A stretch of 54,988 nt of DNA, taken from Pseudomonadales bacterium (lineage in GTDB: Bacteria > Pseudomonadota > Gammaproteobacteria > Pseudomonadales > Azotimanducaceae). The stretch is taken from contig JADHNI010000016.1 in NCBI GenBank assembly GCA_016779585.1, positions 1 through 54,988 on the forward strand, written 5' to 3'. Of this stretch, positions 9,001-17,440 are shown one piece after another. Both the position numbers and the translations under genes were made by a program. Under the pieces are notes generated by a model. It had not been told where the DNA came from, did not search any database, and saw only the letters and a program-made list of their open reading frames with translations. Numbering within the stretch: the stretch's first letter is position 1; the number at the start of each line of letters is the position of its first letter.

Positions 9001-10317
9001 TCAGCCTTTACGTTTCACCTTCACTGGCAGGTAGGTATAGCCTTTTACGAAAGATGAGAAGGTCCGTTCCGGTTCTGCCAGTACTTCTATCTTCTCAAAT
9101 CGTGCAAGGATCTCTTCCCAAAGAATCCTGAGCTGTAGCTCCGCAAGACGATTGCCCATGCAGCGATGGATGCCGAAGCCAAATGCGAGATGGTTACGTG
9201 AATTCGGCCGGTCAATGATCAGCTCGTTGGCATTTTCGAAGACGTCTTCATCGCGGTTACCAGACACATACCACATGAGCACCTGGTCTTTTTCCTTGAT
9301 CAGCTTGCCACCCAGCTCAACATCCTGTGTCGCGGTCCGGCGCATGTAGGAAAGCGGCGTCTGCCAACGAATCACCTCAGCCACCATCTTCGGGATCAGG
9401 GCCGGGTTGGCAATCAGCTTATCGTACTCTTTCGGAAACTTGTTCAGGGCATAAACACTGCCGGACATGGTATTTCGCGTGGTGTCGTTGCCGCCGACGA
9501 TCAGGAGCAGCAGGTTGCCCAGGTGCTCCATGGGTTGCATGTCTTTTGTTGCCTCGCCATGCACCAGCATGGACACCAGGTCATCACCGGGTTTCTGCTT
9601 TCGCTCTTCCCAGAGCTTCGCAAAATAGGTCACACACTCAATAAACTCGTTGCGCTTCTCTTCCTGGGTTTCTACCACGCCACCCGGCTCCGGAATGGCA
9701 AAGACTACATCCGACCAGCGCGTCAGCTTGCGCCGATCTTCGAGTGGGAAATCGAAAAGCGTTGCCAGCATCAGGGTGGTGAGTTCAATAGAAACCGTAT
9801 CCACCCAGTCGAACTCTTCGTCATCCGGCAGTGAGTCCAGGACCTTGATCGTTCGTTCACGAATCAGCGGTTCAAGCTTTGCCAGATTGCCGGGTGCAAC
9901 AACACCGGTCACTGTCTTGCGCTGGTCATCATGGCTGGGAGGGTCCTGCGCAATAAAGGGTGGCTCGCTGCCGGCAAAGATACCCTCAGGGACTTCACGA
10001 TCCAGGCGAAAGCCGAGTGTAATGCCGTCAGCTGACGAAAATCGTTCCCAGTCGGTATCAACGGCCTTGATGTCCTTGTACTTCGTGATGGACCAGTAAC
10101 GACCGGCGGTCTCGATTTCATTGAAGTGAACCGGGTCTTCCGCACGCAGGCGCTCGAACACTTCCTGCCAGCGATTTTCACCAAACAGGTGTGCGTTCAG
10201 CGGGTTGATCTCTTCCAGGGGCATGTCATAAGGGTCAGGAGTTCCCGCACCCCTGGCTGCCTGTTCCTGTTCGGGCGTTCTGTAGTTGGCGTCGACTGCG
10301 CCGGTAGCTTCACTCAT
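9001..10317 (-). CDS. Cytochrome P450
   Basis: A 438-residue soluble bacterial P450 monooxygenase with no membrane anchor. Heme-binding loop FGFGIHRCMG has the ligand Cys near residue 386. The oxygen-activating I-helix has GGNDTT (about 275-280), and the K-helix ExxR is EVIR (about 314). Length is normal for class I bacterial enzymes that use ferredoxin and a reductase; no redox partner is encoded here. The 125-base gap to the divergent MAPEG gene likely carries both promoters. Neighbouring lipid and terpenoid catabolism genes suggest a hydrophobic alicyclic or terpenoid substrate, which is inference. Confidence 0.96.
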   Translation of the reverse strand: MSEATGAVDANYRTPEQEQAARGAGTPDPYDMPLEEINPLNAHLFGENRWQEVFERLRAEDPVHFNEIETAGRYWSITKYKDIKAVDTDWERFSSADGITLGFRLDREVPEGIFAGSEPPFIAQDPPSHDDQRKTVTGVVAPGNLAKLEPLIRERTIKVLDSLPDDEEFDWVDTVSIELTTLMLATLFDFPLEDRRKLTRWSDVVFAIPEPGGVVETQEEKRNEFIECVTYFAKLWEERKQKPGDDLVSMLVHGEATKDMQPMEHLGNLLLLIVGGNDTTRNTMSGSVYALNKFPKEYDKLIANPALIPKMVAEVIRWQTPLSYMRRTATQDVELGGKLIKEKDQVLMWYVSGNRDEDVFENANELIIDRPNSRNHLAFGFGIHRCMGNRLAELQLRILWEEILARFEKIEVLAEPERTFSSFVKGYTYLPVKVKRKG

Positions 10318-10442
10318 GGCAGTACCCCCTGTGTACGATTACTTAGATTCTGGTTTACGTGACCATCATAGCATCGCTCACAAACTGGCGGATTCACAAC
10401 TTTTTGTGGAAGATGAAAGCAAACTGAGGGAGAACAATTGCC

Positions 10443-10886
10443 ATGACTGATCTGTTAGGGGACCTGAACCCCATCCTGCTGCCAGTGTTTGTGCTGGTCA
10501 TCTGGACCATCATCATGCTGTGCTGGATGGCTGCCACCCGCCTGCCTTACATAGCCAAACAAAACTGGGGACCTGAAACCGGGGAGCGAACGTCCGAGCT
10601 TGCCGCCAAAATGCCCAAGGAAATCCAGTGGAAGGCAGACAACTATAACCACCTGCTGGAGCAGCCCACGGCTTTCTATGCGACTGCCATTGCCAGCGCC
10701 ATGATTGGGCTGGGCGACGGCCTGAATCTTTACCTGGCCTGGGCCTACGTGATTTCCCGAATTGTGCACAGCGTGGTGCACGCCACGGTTAACGTCGTGA
10801 TGGTCCGGTTCATGATCTTCCTGGTCGGCACCATCTGCCTGCTCGTTATGGCCGGTAACGGCGCCATGCACATGATGACAGGCTGA
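10443..10886 (+). CDS. MAPEG-family integral membrane protein
   Basis: A 147-residue four-helix membrane protein of the MAPEG family (membrane-associated proteins in eicosanoid and glutathione metabolism). The diagnostic segment is ADNYNHLLEQPTAFYA followed by RIVHSVVHATVN. Bacterial members are often glutathione-dependent or of unknown activity. AGGGAGAAC precedes the ATG. A hairpin (10889-10914) separates it from the redoxin gene. Confidence 0.85.
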   Translation: MTDLLGDLNPILLPVFVLVIWTIIMLCWMAATRLPYIAKQNWGPETGERTSELAAKMPKEIQWKADNYNHLLEQPTAFYATAIASAMIGLGDGLNLYLAWAYVISRIVHSVVHATVNVVMVRFMIFLVGTICLLVMAGNGAMHMMTG

Positions 10887-10888
10887 CA

Positions 10889-10914
10889 ACAGACCGTTAG
10901 GATTACGGGTCTGT
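10889..10914 (+). other. Inverted repeat in the MAPEG-redoxin gap
   Basis: ACAGACC and GGTCTGT are perfect 7-base arms around a 12-base loop, two bases after the MAPEG stop and 23 bases before the redoxin start. There is no run of T after it, so it is not a standard terminator. It may act as an RNA stabiliser or a partial attenuator. Confidence 0.35.
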
Positions 10915-10937
10915 CTACCGCAACAGGAGCAGGCCCG

Positions 10938-12074
10938 ATGGCCGAAGCATTTTTTGCATATCCAGAGCTTCGAAATCCTTTCGAAGACACACCTATACAC
11001 CCTGAGGGAAGCACCACCGTGCTTTACCAGGGCAAAAAAATTACCCTCGATGAAACCGGAGAAGGTGATGACCTACTGATCCGGTCCGAGGACCTGCCTG
11101 CAGTTAACGGGTTCGAACTGAAACCCGAGGGCGCCTGCTTTGCGGACCTTTGTATTCCCATCAAAGACGACCTGCTGGTTGAGCAGAACGGGCGACAGTG
11201 GTTCAACCTGACGGCCTTCGCCAACCTGCTGGATCAGCAGTATGTTGCGGATATCGAGTCACGGGTTTGGAGCTTTGCTGAGATACCCGCCAAGCGCGAA
11301 AACATGATGGTTAACGCCATGGCACCGGACTTTGAGATCGAAGACCGCCAGGGCAACGTGATTCGCATGGCTGATTTCAAAGGCAAAAAGGCGCTGATCG
11401 TGACCTGGTCATCCTGGTGAGGATGCCAACTCGACGTGCCCGTGTGGCAACAAGTATATGAAGAAGTAAACGACCCGAATTTTGTCATCATCTGTGTCGC
11501 TGAAGACACCGGAGGCGAAGCTGTAGCCGGTCCGATTTTTGATGCAGCCAACCCCTCCTACATCCAGATCATCGACCAGGACCACATGATCAGCAGCATT
11601 TTCAACTTTGTAAATGTACCTTCCGCCGCCTGGATCGATGAAGACGGCAGGATCGTGCGCATTGATGAAGGCACCTACTCCAAGGTTCATGAAATGGGTG
11701 ACGGCGATCAGTCCATTACCTTTGGTAATGATGTCTACTCCCCGGCCATTAAAGACTGGGTCGCAAAAGGTGCTGACAGTGAACATGTCCAGTCCGCTGA
11801 AACCGTGACGGGCAATATTCGCCAGCACACGGACGACCAGCTGAAAGCTGATGCCGCGTTCAGGCTTGGCAACCTGTTCAGGAATCATGGCAAGGCAGCC
11901 AAGGCTGACCACTACTGGAACATGGCCAAGGAACTGAACCCTGACAGCATCAACTTCATCCGGCAGAACCTAACCCTGTCTGAAGAGGGTTCTGCGGGCG
12001 AAACCTTCATGAACCTGATGGGCCAGTATATGGCCGAGGGCAAAGAGTTCTACCGGCCTCTCGATATCGAGTAA
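10938..12074 (+). CDS. Redoxin-domain protein with in-frame TGA at the active-site Cys: candidate selenoprotein
   Basis: A 378-residue protein if TGA is read through. It has an N-terminal region of about 130 residues with no assignment, then a thioredoxin-fold redoxin domain starting at APDFEIEDRQGN. The active-site strand reads LIVTWSSW, then TGA (11418-11420, codon 161), then GCQLDVP. Redoxins of this type carry Cys at that position (WCxxC or WCGC), so the motif would be W-Sec-G-Cys. The downstream part includes a redoxin-like cis-Pro region (VPSAAWIDEDG) and a TPR-like C-terminus (AAFRLGNLFRNHGKAAKADH). A SECIS-like hairpin follows the TGA. Start is ATG after AGGAGCAGG. The enoyl-CoA hydratase starts three bases after the stop. 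The alternative is a TGC to TGA error or nonsense mutation; no sel genes are visible here. Confidence 0.65.
11424..11449 (+). promoter_or_regulatory. SECIS-like stem-loop immediately downstream of the in-frame TGA
   Basis: UGCCA (11424-11428) pairs with UGGCA (11445-11449). Inside it C11430-G11444 and ACG/CGU (11434-11436 with 11441-11443) pair, leaving a bulge of three bases containing U and an apical loop UGCC (11437-11440). The loop begins 17 bases after the TGA and has G as its second base. Bacterial SECIS elements are known to have the apical loop about 16-37 bases past UGA with a G among the first two loop bases. The fit is manual; no folding energy was computed. Confidence 0.5.
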
Positions 12075-12077
12075 CCC

Positions 12078-12962
12078 ATGACCTACGAGACAATCTCCAC
12101 CCACCTGGAGGATCGAATCCTCCAGGTCACCCTTGATCGCCCTGAGTCAATGAACGCATTCACGGTCGAAATGGCTAACGAGCTGGTTAAGGTATTCAAT
12201 GATGCGAGCAAAGACGACGACGTCGGCTGCGTTATCGTGACCGGCGCCGGCAAAGCTTTCTGCGCAGGCATGGACCTTTCCGTCGGAGGCAATGTGTTTG
12301 GCCTGGATGAAACCATGCGCCCATCACTGGAAGATGTTCGCTCAGGCTACGACAACAACGATATCGTGAACGGCGTTCGTGATACCGGTGGCCGTGTCAC
12401 CCTGGCCATCTACGAATGTAACAAACCCGTCATCGGCGCTATTAACGGCGCCGCCGTGGGCATTGGCGCCACCATGACGCTCGGCATGGACATCCGCCTG
12501 GCTTCAGAGAAAGCAAAGATCGGTTTTGTGTTCGGCAAGATCGGCGTCACTCCCGAAGCCTGCTCCACCTGGTTCCTGCCGCGGATCGTGGGCATGCAGC
12601 AGGCACTGGAATGGGTCTATACAGCAGACATCCTGACGGCGGAGGAAGCCCATGCCGGCGGCCTGGTCAGGTCCGTCCATGCGCCGGATGACCTGCTGCC
12701 TGCAGCGCGCGCACTGGCGGCGAAGATCGTCAACAACCGCTCGCCGGTTGCCATCGCACTCGCAAGGCAGATGATGTATCGCAACTCGGCCGCCCAGTCA
12801 CCACGAACCGCACATGAAGTGGATTCCCTTGCGATGTTCTACACGAGCCTGGGAGACGGTAAAGAAGGTGTTGCGTCTTTTCTTGAGAAACGCGATCCCG
12901 CATTCACGGGAAGCACCAACAAAATGCCGCCCTTCTATCCCTGGTGGGATTCGGAGCAATAG
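12078..12962 (+). CDS. Enoyl-CoA hydratase/isomerase family protein (crotonase)
   Basis: A 294-residue crotonase-fold enzyme, probably hydrating or isomerising an enoyl-CoA in the cytoplasm. The first oxyanion-hole segment is GKAFCAGMDLS, the second GAINGAAVGIGATMTLGMD, and the acidic catalytic segment is GVTPEACSTWFLPR. It starts three bases after the redoxin stop, so the two are almost surely co-transcribed and coupled. It converges on the SDR gene with only four bases between the stops. Exact reaction is not fixed by the motifs. Confidence 0.92.
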   Translation: MTYETISTHLEDRILQVTLDRPESMNAFTVEMANELVKVFNDASKDDDVGCVIVTGAGKAFCAGMDLSVGGNVFGLDETMRPSLEDVRSGYDNNDIVNGVRDTGGRVTLAIYECNKPVIGAINGAAVGIGATMTLGMDIRLASEKAKIGFVFGKIGVTPEACSTWFLPRIVGMQQALEWVYTADILTAEEAHAGGLVRSVHAPDDLLPAARALAAKIVNNRSPVAIALARQMMYRNSAAQSPRTAHEVDSLAMFYTSLGDGKEGVASFLEKRDPAFTGSTNKMPPFYPWWDSEQ

Positions 12963-12966
12963 CGAA

Positions 12967-13800
12967 CTACCAGTCCGGTCCTGCTTCACCCCGGTGTTTG
13001 AAATCAGCGCCGGACAGTGCCTGGTTGGAGCCGTACCAGGAGACACCGCCGTCCACCATGAGGGTTTCACCTGTAATAAATCGACCGGCTGGCGAGACAA
13101 TAAACACGACGCCATTGGCAATGTCTTCCACGGTTCCCGGATGCGGCATTGGCGTTTCACCGATGTCATCCAGCACGTTGTCGTCATAAGTATTCTCAAA
13201 GGCATCGGTCACAATGGAACCTGGACCGATATTGTTGATCCGAACCTTGGGCCCCCATTCGTACGAAAGGCTGCGTGACAGATCCTGGATACCCGCTCTT
13301 GCAGCGCTGGTATGTGCAATACCGGGCATGCCTCTACCCAGCGCAACGACGATGTTACAGATGCAGCCACCGCGGCCTTCCAGCATCTGTTTCCCCAGTG
13401 CCTGGGTCATATTCCAGCTACCGTTCAGGTTAAGATCGATCACGGTGCGCCAGCCATTGGGGCTGTAGTCTTCTGCCGGTTGAACGAACTGGCCACCGGC
13501 ATTGTTTATCAGGATATCCACCTGGTCCCATCGGCTGCTGATTTCATCGGCCAGGGCTGCGACTGTTTCAACGTCTCGAATGTTCACCAGGAGGCAATCC
13601 ACCTGCCTGCCTGTTTCTGAACGAATTTCTTCCGCGGCTTCTTCCAGTACTTCGATTCTCCTGGCCGCGAGCACCAGGTCAGCACCGGCCCGCGCCAGCT
13701 CCAGGGCTATGGCTTTACCGATACCTGTACCACCCCCGGTCACCAGTGCGCGTTTGCCGCTGAGTAACGTACCTGAGAAACAACCTGTTGGACCTTGCAT
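12967..13800 (-). CDS. SDR of the trans-2-enoyl-CoA / 2,4-dienoyl-CoA reductase type
   Basis: A 277-residue SDR. It has TGGGTGIG and INNAGG for NAD(P) binding. In place of the usual YxxxK it has IAHTSAARAG, the form seen in peroxisomal trans-2-enoyl-CoA reductase and 2,4-dienoyl-CoA reductase relatives, so reduction of an unsaturated acyl-CoA is likely. The frame is open far upstream, but ATG at 13800 has GGAG at the right distance and gives a normal N-terminus before LLSGKRALVTGG. Together with the facing crotonase and carboxylase cluster it fits oxidation of unsaturated or branched acyl-CoAs. Confidence 0.85.
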   Translation of the reverse strand: MQGPTGCFSGTLLSGKRALVTGGGTGIGKAIALELARAGADLVLAARRIEVLEEAAEEIRSETGRQVDCLLVNIRDVETVAALADEISSRWDQVDILINNAGGQFVQPAEDYSPNGWRTVIDLNLNGSWNMTQALGKQMLEGRGGCICNIVVALGRGMPGIAHTSAARAGIQDLSRSLSYEWGPKVRINNIGPGSIVTDAFENTYDDNVLDDIGETPMPHPGTVEDIANGVVFIVSPAGRFITGETLMVDGGVSWYGSNQALSGADFKHRGEAGPDW

Positions 13801-13921
13801 ACCGAACTCCAATGCATTTTCAACGCATGGTAGCATCACGGACACAAGAACAAGAGGAAAACCAGGCGCCCAAAACCCTGGTGCAGGACAGCTTTCTAGT
13901 CCGCTCCTTGCGAAACCAGAC

Positions 13922-15427
13922 TCAGGAATTCTCTGCGAGTTTCTGCGTCTCAGAACGGCGTTTACCGTCGTAAAGGAACTCATCTCCATCAAGATCGGTT
14001 GCAGGGATTTCATCCCGCTCTCGCCAGTAGTCCTGGTTATGCCGCCACTCGGGCTTGGCTCCCCGCTGTGGTAAACGGTCAATATCCCGCATGAGGTAAT
14101 TCGGGTTGAAATTGTCTTCCTCGATCCAGGGAAGAATCTCCATACCTTCATCCTCCTCGCGCAGCGCAACATCCACACGTTTCGCGCCGATATCATCCAT
14201 GTGCTTAAGCAGATCACAGACAAAATCGCCAAGCATATCAACGCGAAGTGTCCAGCTGGCACGGAAGTAGCCGAATACCCAGACAAGGTTCGGGACACCG
14301 GTAAACATCATGCCGCGGTAGTTGATGGTGTCATGCCAGTCGACTGCCTTGCCGTCGACTTCAAACGGAATCTCACCCATCACGGACAAACGGAAACCCG
14401 TACAGGCGCAGATAATGTCTGCCTCAATTTCTTCGCCGGATGCAGTACGCACGCCTTTCTCGGTAAAAGTATCCAGCGTGTCGGTCACGACGGTGAGTTT
14501 GCCCGATGCCGCTGCTTTGAACACATCACCTTACGGACAGAAAGCCAGTCGCTGCTGCCAGACCCGGTACCTGGGCGTGAAGTGTGGCTCAAACTCGAAG
14601 TCATCACCGGCATAAAAACGAATCAGCGCCTTTAGATCTTCAAAGACGGCATCCGGTTCGTTCTTGCAGCGTTCTGTCATCACGTTCTGATCGTGCATGA
14701 TCTGAGCACGAACCACCCGGTGAATTGTCGGCTCATCAATACCAATTTCCCGCAGTCGATCTGCAAGTTCATTACGGTTTTCCTGGCAGTAAAAGTAAGT
14801 TGGCGAACGTTGCAGCATGGTGACGTGCTCGGCCTTTTCCGCGAACTCGGGCACCACCGTCGCGGCTGTTGCGCCCGAACCGATTACCAGGACTTTTTTG
14901 CCAGTGTAATCAATGCTGGGGTCCCACTGCTGCGCGTGGATGAACAGCCCCTTGTAGTCATCCATACCTTGCCACTCGGGCAGGTAGGGATTTTCATGAT
15001 CGTAATACCCCTGGCACATCCACAGGAAGTTGCAGGTGAACTCAAGATCCTGGTTGTCATCGAGTCGCAGCGCGCGCACAGTCCAGAGATTTTTGTCACT
15101 GGACCAGCTGCAGCCGATAATCCTGTGACCATAGCGAATGTGCTGGTCGATATGGTTCTCTTCGATAACTTCCTTCATGTAGGCAAGAATCTTGTCCGCC
15201 TTGGCAATGGGTTCACCTACCCAGGGTTTGAAGCGATAACCAAAGGTGTAAAGGTCCGAATCAGACCGAATTCCTGGATACTTGTGCGTCTCCCAGGTAC
15301 CGCCGAAAGTATCTTTCATCTCCAGGATGACATAGCTCTTGTCAGGGCACTGCTCCTGAAGGTGGTAAGCGGAGCCAACACCTGAAATTCCCGCACCGAC
15401 GATCAACACATCAACATGTTCCGTCAT
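13922..15427 (-). pseudogene. Flavin-containing (Baeyer-Villiger type) monooxygenase, interrupted by an in-frame TAA
   Basis: NADPH- and FAD-dependent monooxygenase. FAD motif VLIVGAGISGVG is at the N-terminus, DTFGGTWETHKYPG follows, the fingerprint-like YKGLFIHAQQWD matches FxGxxxHxxxW, and the NADPH motif is VLVIGSGATAA. Start is ATG 15427 with GAGGG upstream. Codon 299 is TAA (14531-14533): RLAFCP, stop, GDVFKAAASGKLTVVTDT, all in one frame, with the remainder (CTGFRLSVMG and beyond) conserved. The family usually has a short acidic residue at the stop site. The downstream piece could start at GTG 14524 but would lack the cofactor domains. The gene diverges from atuA across a GntR-type dyad. 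Confidence 0.87.
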
Positions 15428-15561
15428 GATCTTAATCACCCTCTTTTATCTGGTTTGTCTTGTTCGATACAGGCAGGCTATCGCACACCGGGTTAAACGA
15501 AAACGTCAATCGCGGGGTTAGTTGACTCAGGTCAGCCACCGGAATTCACCTGGTTGCGCAT

Positions 15562-15574
15562 ATTGTCTGACAAT
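15562..15574. promoter_or_regulatory. Predicted FadR-type GntR operator between FMO and atuA
   Basis: ATTGT-CTG-ACAAT is a perfect 13-base dyad. It fits the general FadR-subfamily layout (xxGT-N3-ACxx, as in TGGTCCGACCA for FadR itself). It lies in the 195-base gap between the divergent monooxygenase and AtuA genes, 49 bases before the AtuA start. The AtuA operon encodes a FadR-type regulator (21057-21794), the obvious candidate to bind it. Confidence 0.5.
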
Positions 15575-15622
15575 CATACAATCAGCGGCCATCCAACCAG
15601 TACATCCTGCTGCGGAGGCCCA

Positions 15623-17440
15623 ATGACTTCCGAATCTCTAATCCGAATTGGCGGTGGCAGCGGCTTCTGGGGCGAGTCAGACATGGCTGTACCGCAGCTG
15701 CTGTCATCCGGACAGGTCGACTACATCGCCTTCGATTACCTCGCAGAAATTACCATGTCGATCCTGGCTCGCGCGCGCGCAAAGTCAGCTGATGCCGGGT
15801 ACGCCACTGATTTTGTGACCGACGTCATTGCTCCCAACCTGGAACAGATCGCGGAGCAACAAGTGAAGCTGTTGTCTAATGCCGGAGGCGTTAATCCACT
15901 TGAGTGCGCTGCGAAGATCGAAGCGCTTATTCAAGAAGCTGGTCTCAATCTTAAAGTCGCAACGATTACCGGTGACGACCTGGTGAGCAAGGCGACAACC
16001 TTCAGCAGCAAAAAAGAGATGTTCTCCGGTGCAGACTTCCCCGCGGTAGATGACATCGCGAGCATCAACGCTTACCTGGGCGGCTTTCCCATTGCTGAGG
16101 CGCTCGACAAAGGAGCAGATATCGTCATCACCGGACGTTGCGTCGACAGCGCACTGACCCTCGGCGCATGCATTCATGCGTTCGGTTGGCGGGCCAGTGA
16201 CTGGGACCTGCTTGCGGCGGGCAGCCTTGCAGGTCACCTGATTGAATGCGGCCCACAGGCGACCGGCGGGAATCACACGGACTGGCACGAGGTTGCAGAT
16301 AACCTGCACAACATCGGCTACCCCATTGCCGAGATCAGTAGCAATGGTGAATTGTGCATCACAAAACCCCAGAACACGGGCGGCCAGGTGACTCGCGGCA
16401 CGGTTTCCGAACAGATGCTTTATGAAATCGGGGACCCGGGCGCGTACTTGCTGCCCGACGTGACCTGCGACTTCTCAGCGGTGACCATAGAACAGGAGGG
16501 TAAAGACAGGGTTTCCGTGAAAGGTGCCAGGGGCAAACCGGCAACCACCACTTACAAGACCAGCGCCACCTATACCGACGGTTTCAAGATCATCACGCTC
16601 TGGTACTTTGTCGGCAAAGACAGTGAGGCCAAGGCCCGGGTCTTTGCCGAGGCTGCCCTCAGGCGTACTCGAGCAAAACTGCAAGTGCTGGGCCTGAATG
16701 ACTTCGGTGAGGTTGCGATCGAACCTTTTGGCAGTGAAGTTCACTTCGGGGGAAACGAAGCAGTCAGGGAAACCGCGCTCAGGTTATCTGCCAAACACAG
16801 GAACCCGAAAGCCCTGTCTGTGCTGCTGAAAGAGGCCACCGGCCTTGCCCTTGCGACCCCGCCAGGCATGGCGCTGCACACAGGGGGCAGGCCCTCCCCT
16901 TCACCCGTCGTAAGACTCTTTTCATTCCTCGTCGACAAAAACGATGTGGATATTCGAGTTCATTTGGATGGTCAGGTCACCGAACACCGGATCTATGGCT
17001 CCAACGCTGAATTGCCTCCGGAGAATTCCTTGCCGGGACCAGAAGCACCGGAACCATCTGACAATATGACAAAGGTGCCTCTCAGGCAGCTGGCCTTCGG
17101 TCGGTCCGGCGACAAAGGCAACAACGCCAATATTGGTGTCATTGCGCGCAACCCCGCGCTGCTACCCTATATCTGGGCCCAGCTGGACGAACAGGCCGTG
17201 GCTAACGCTTTCAGCCATTTCCTGAAAGGTGGCAGGGGCGGCAAGGTAGAACGCTTCTACCTGTCAGGGACCGCTTCTATCAATTTCCTGCTGCATGAAG
17301 TCCTGGGAGGAGGAGGCGTTGCCAGTCTGCGCAGTGACACCCAGGGCAAAAGTTACGCGGAAATTCTGCTCGATACACCAATCGAGATACCCCAACAACT
17401 CATACAAAAAAACCTAAGACACGCGGAGAACCTGAAATGA
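15623..17440 (+). CDS. atuA: AtuA-like protein (DUF1446), acyl-CoA carboxylase associated
   Basis: A 605-residue DUF1446 protein of the acyclic terpene utilisation A family. The large N-terminal domain has LIRIGGGSGFWGE and VDYIAFDYLAE; the C-terminal AtuA-like domain has LAFGRSGDKGNNANIGVIAR. In Pseudomonas the family is needed for citronellol/geraniol use, but its reaction is not established as far as I know. GGAGG sits seven bases before ATG 15623, which is preferred over an upstream in-frame start at 15554. The stop overlaps the next start (ATGA), so it is coupled to the carboxylase subunits. The gene name reflects family and context; the pathway may differ from terpene degradation. Confidence 0.82.
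   Translation: MTSESLIRIGGGSGFWGESDMAVPQLLSSGQVDYIAFDYLAEITMSILARARAKSADAGYATDFVTDVIAPNLEQIAEQQVKLLSNAGGVNPLECAAKIEALIQEAGLNLKVATITGDDLVSKATTFSSKKEMFSGADFPAVDDIASINAYLGGFPIAEALDKGADIVITGRCVDSALTLGACIHAFGWRASDWDLLAAGSLAGHLIECGPQATGGNHTDWHEVADNLHNIGYPIAEISSNGELCITKPQNTGGQVTRGTVSEQMLYEIGDPGAYLLPDVTCDFSAVTIEQEGKDRVSVKGARGKPATTTYKTSATYTDGFKIITLWYFVGKDSEAKARVFAEAALRRTRAKLQVLGLNDFGEVAIEPFGSEVHFGGNEAVRETALRLSAKHRNPKALSVLLKEATGLALATPPGMALHTGGRPSPSPVVRLFSFLVDKNDVDIRVHLDGQVTEHRIYGSNAELPPENSLPGPEAPEPSDNMTKVPLRQLAFGRSGDKGNNANIGVIARNPALLPYIWAQLDEQAVANAFSHFLKGGRGGKVERFYLSGTASINFLLHEVLGGGGVASLRSDTQGKSYAEILLDTPIEIPQQLIQKNLRHAENLK

Noticed and set aside
10455-11000. Minus-strand 181-residue frame over the MAPEG gene
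   Set aside because: It mirrors the codons of the MAPEG and redoxin genes, is His/Gln-rich noise and has no ribosome site.
12967-14298. One 443-residue minus-strand protein
   Set aside because: The SDR fold begins at ATG 13800 with a good ribosome site. The upstream 166 residues have no family pattern and overlap the monooxygenase gene in another frame.
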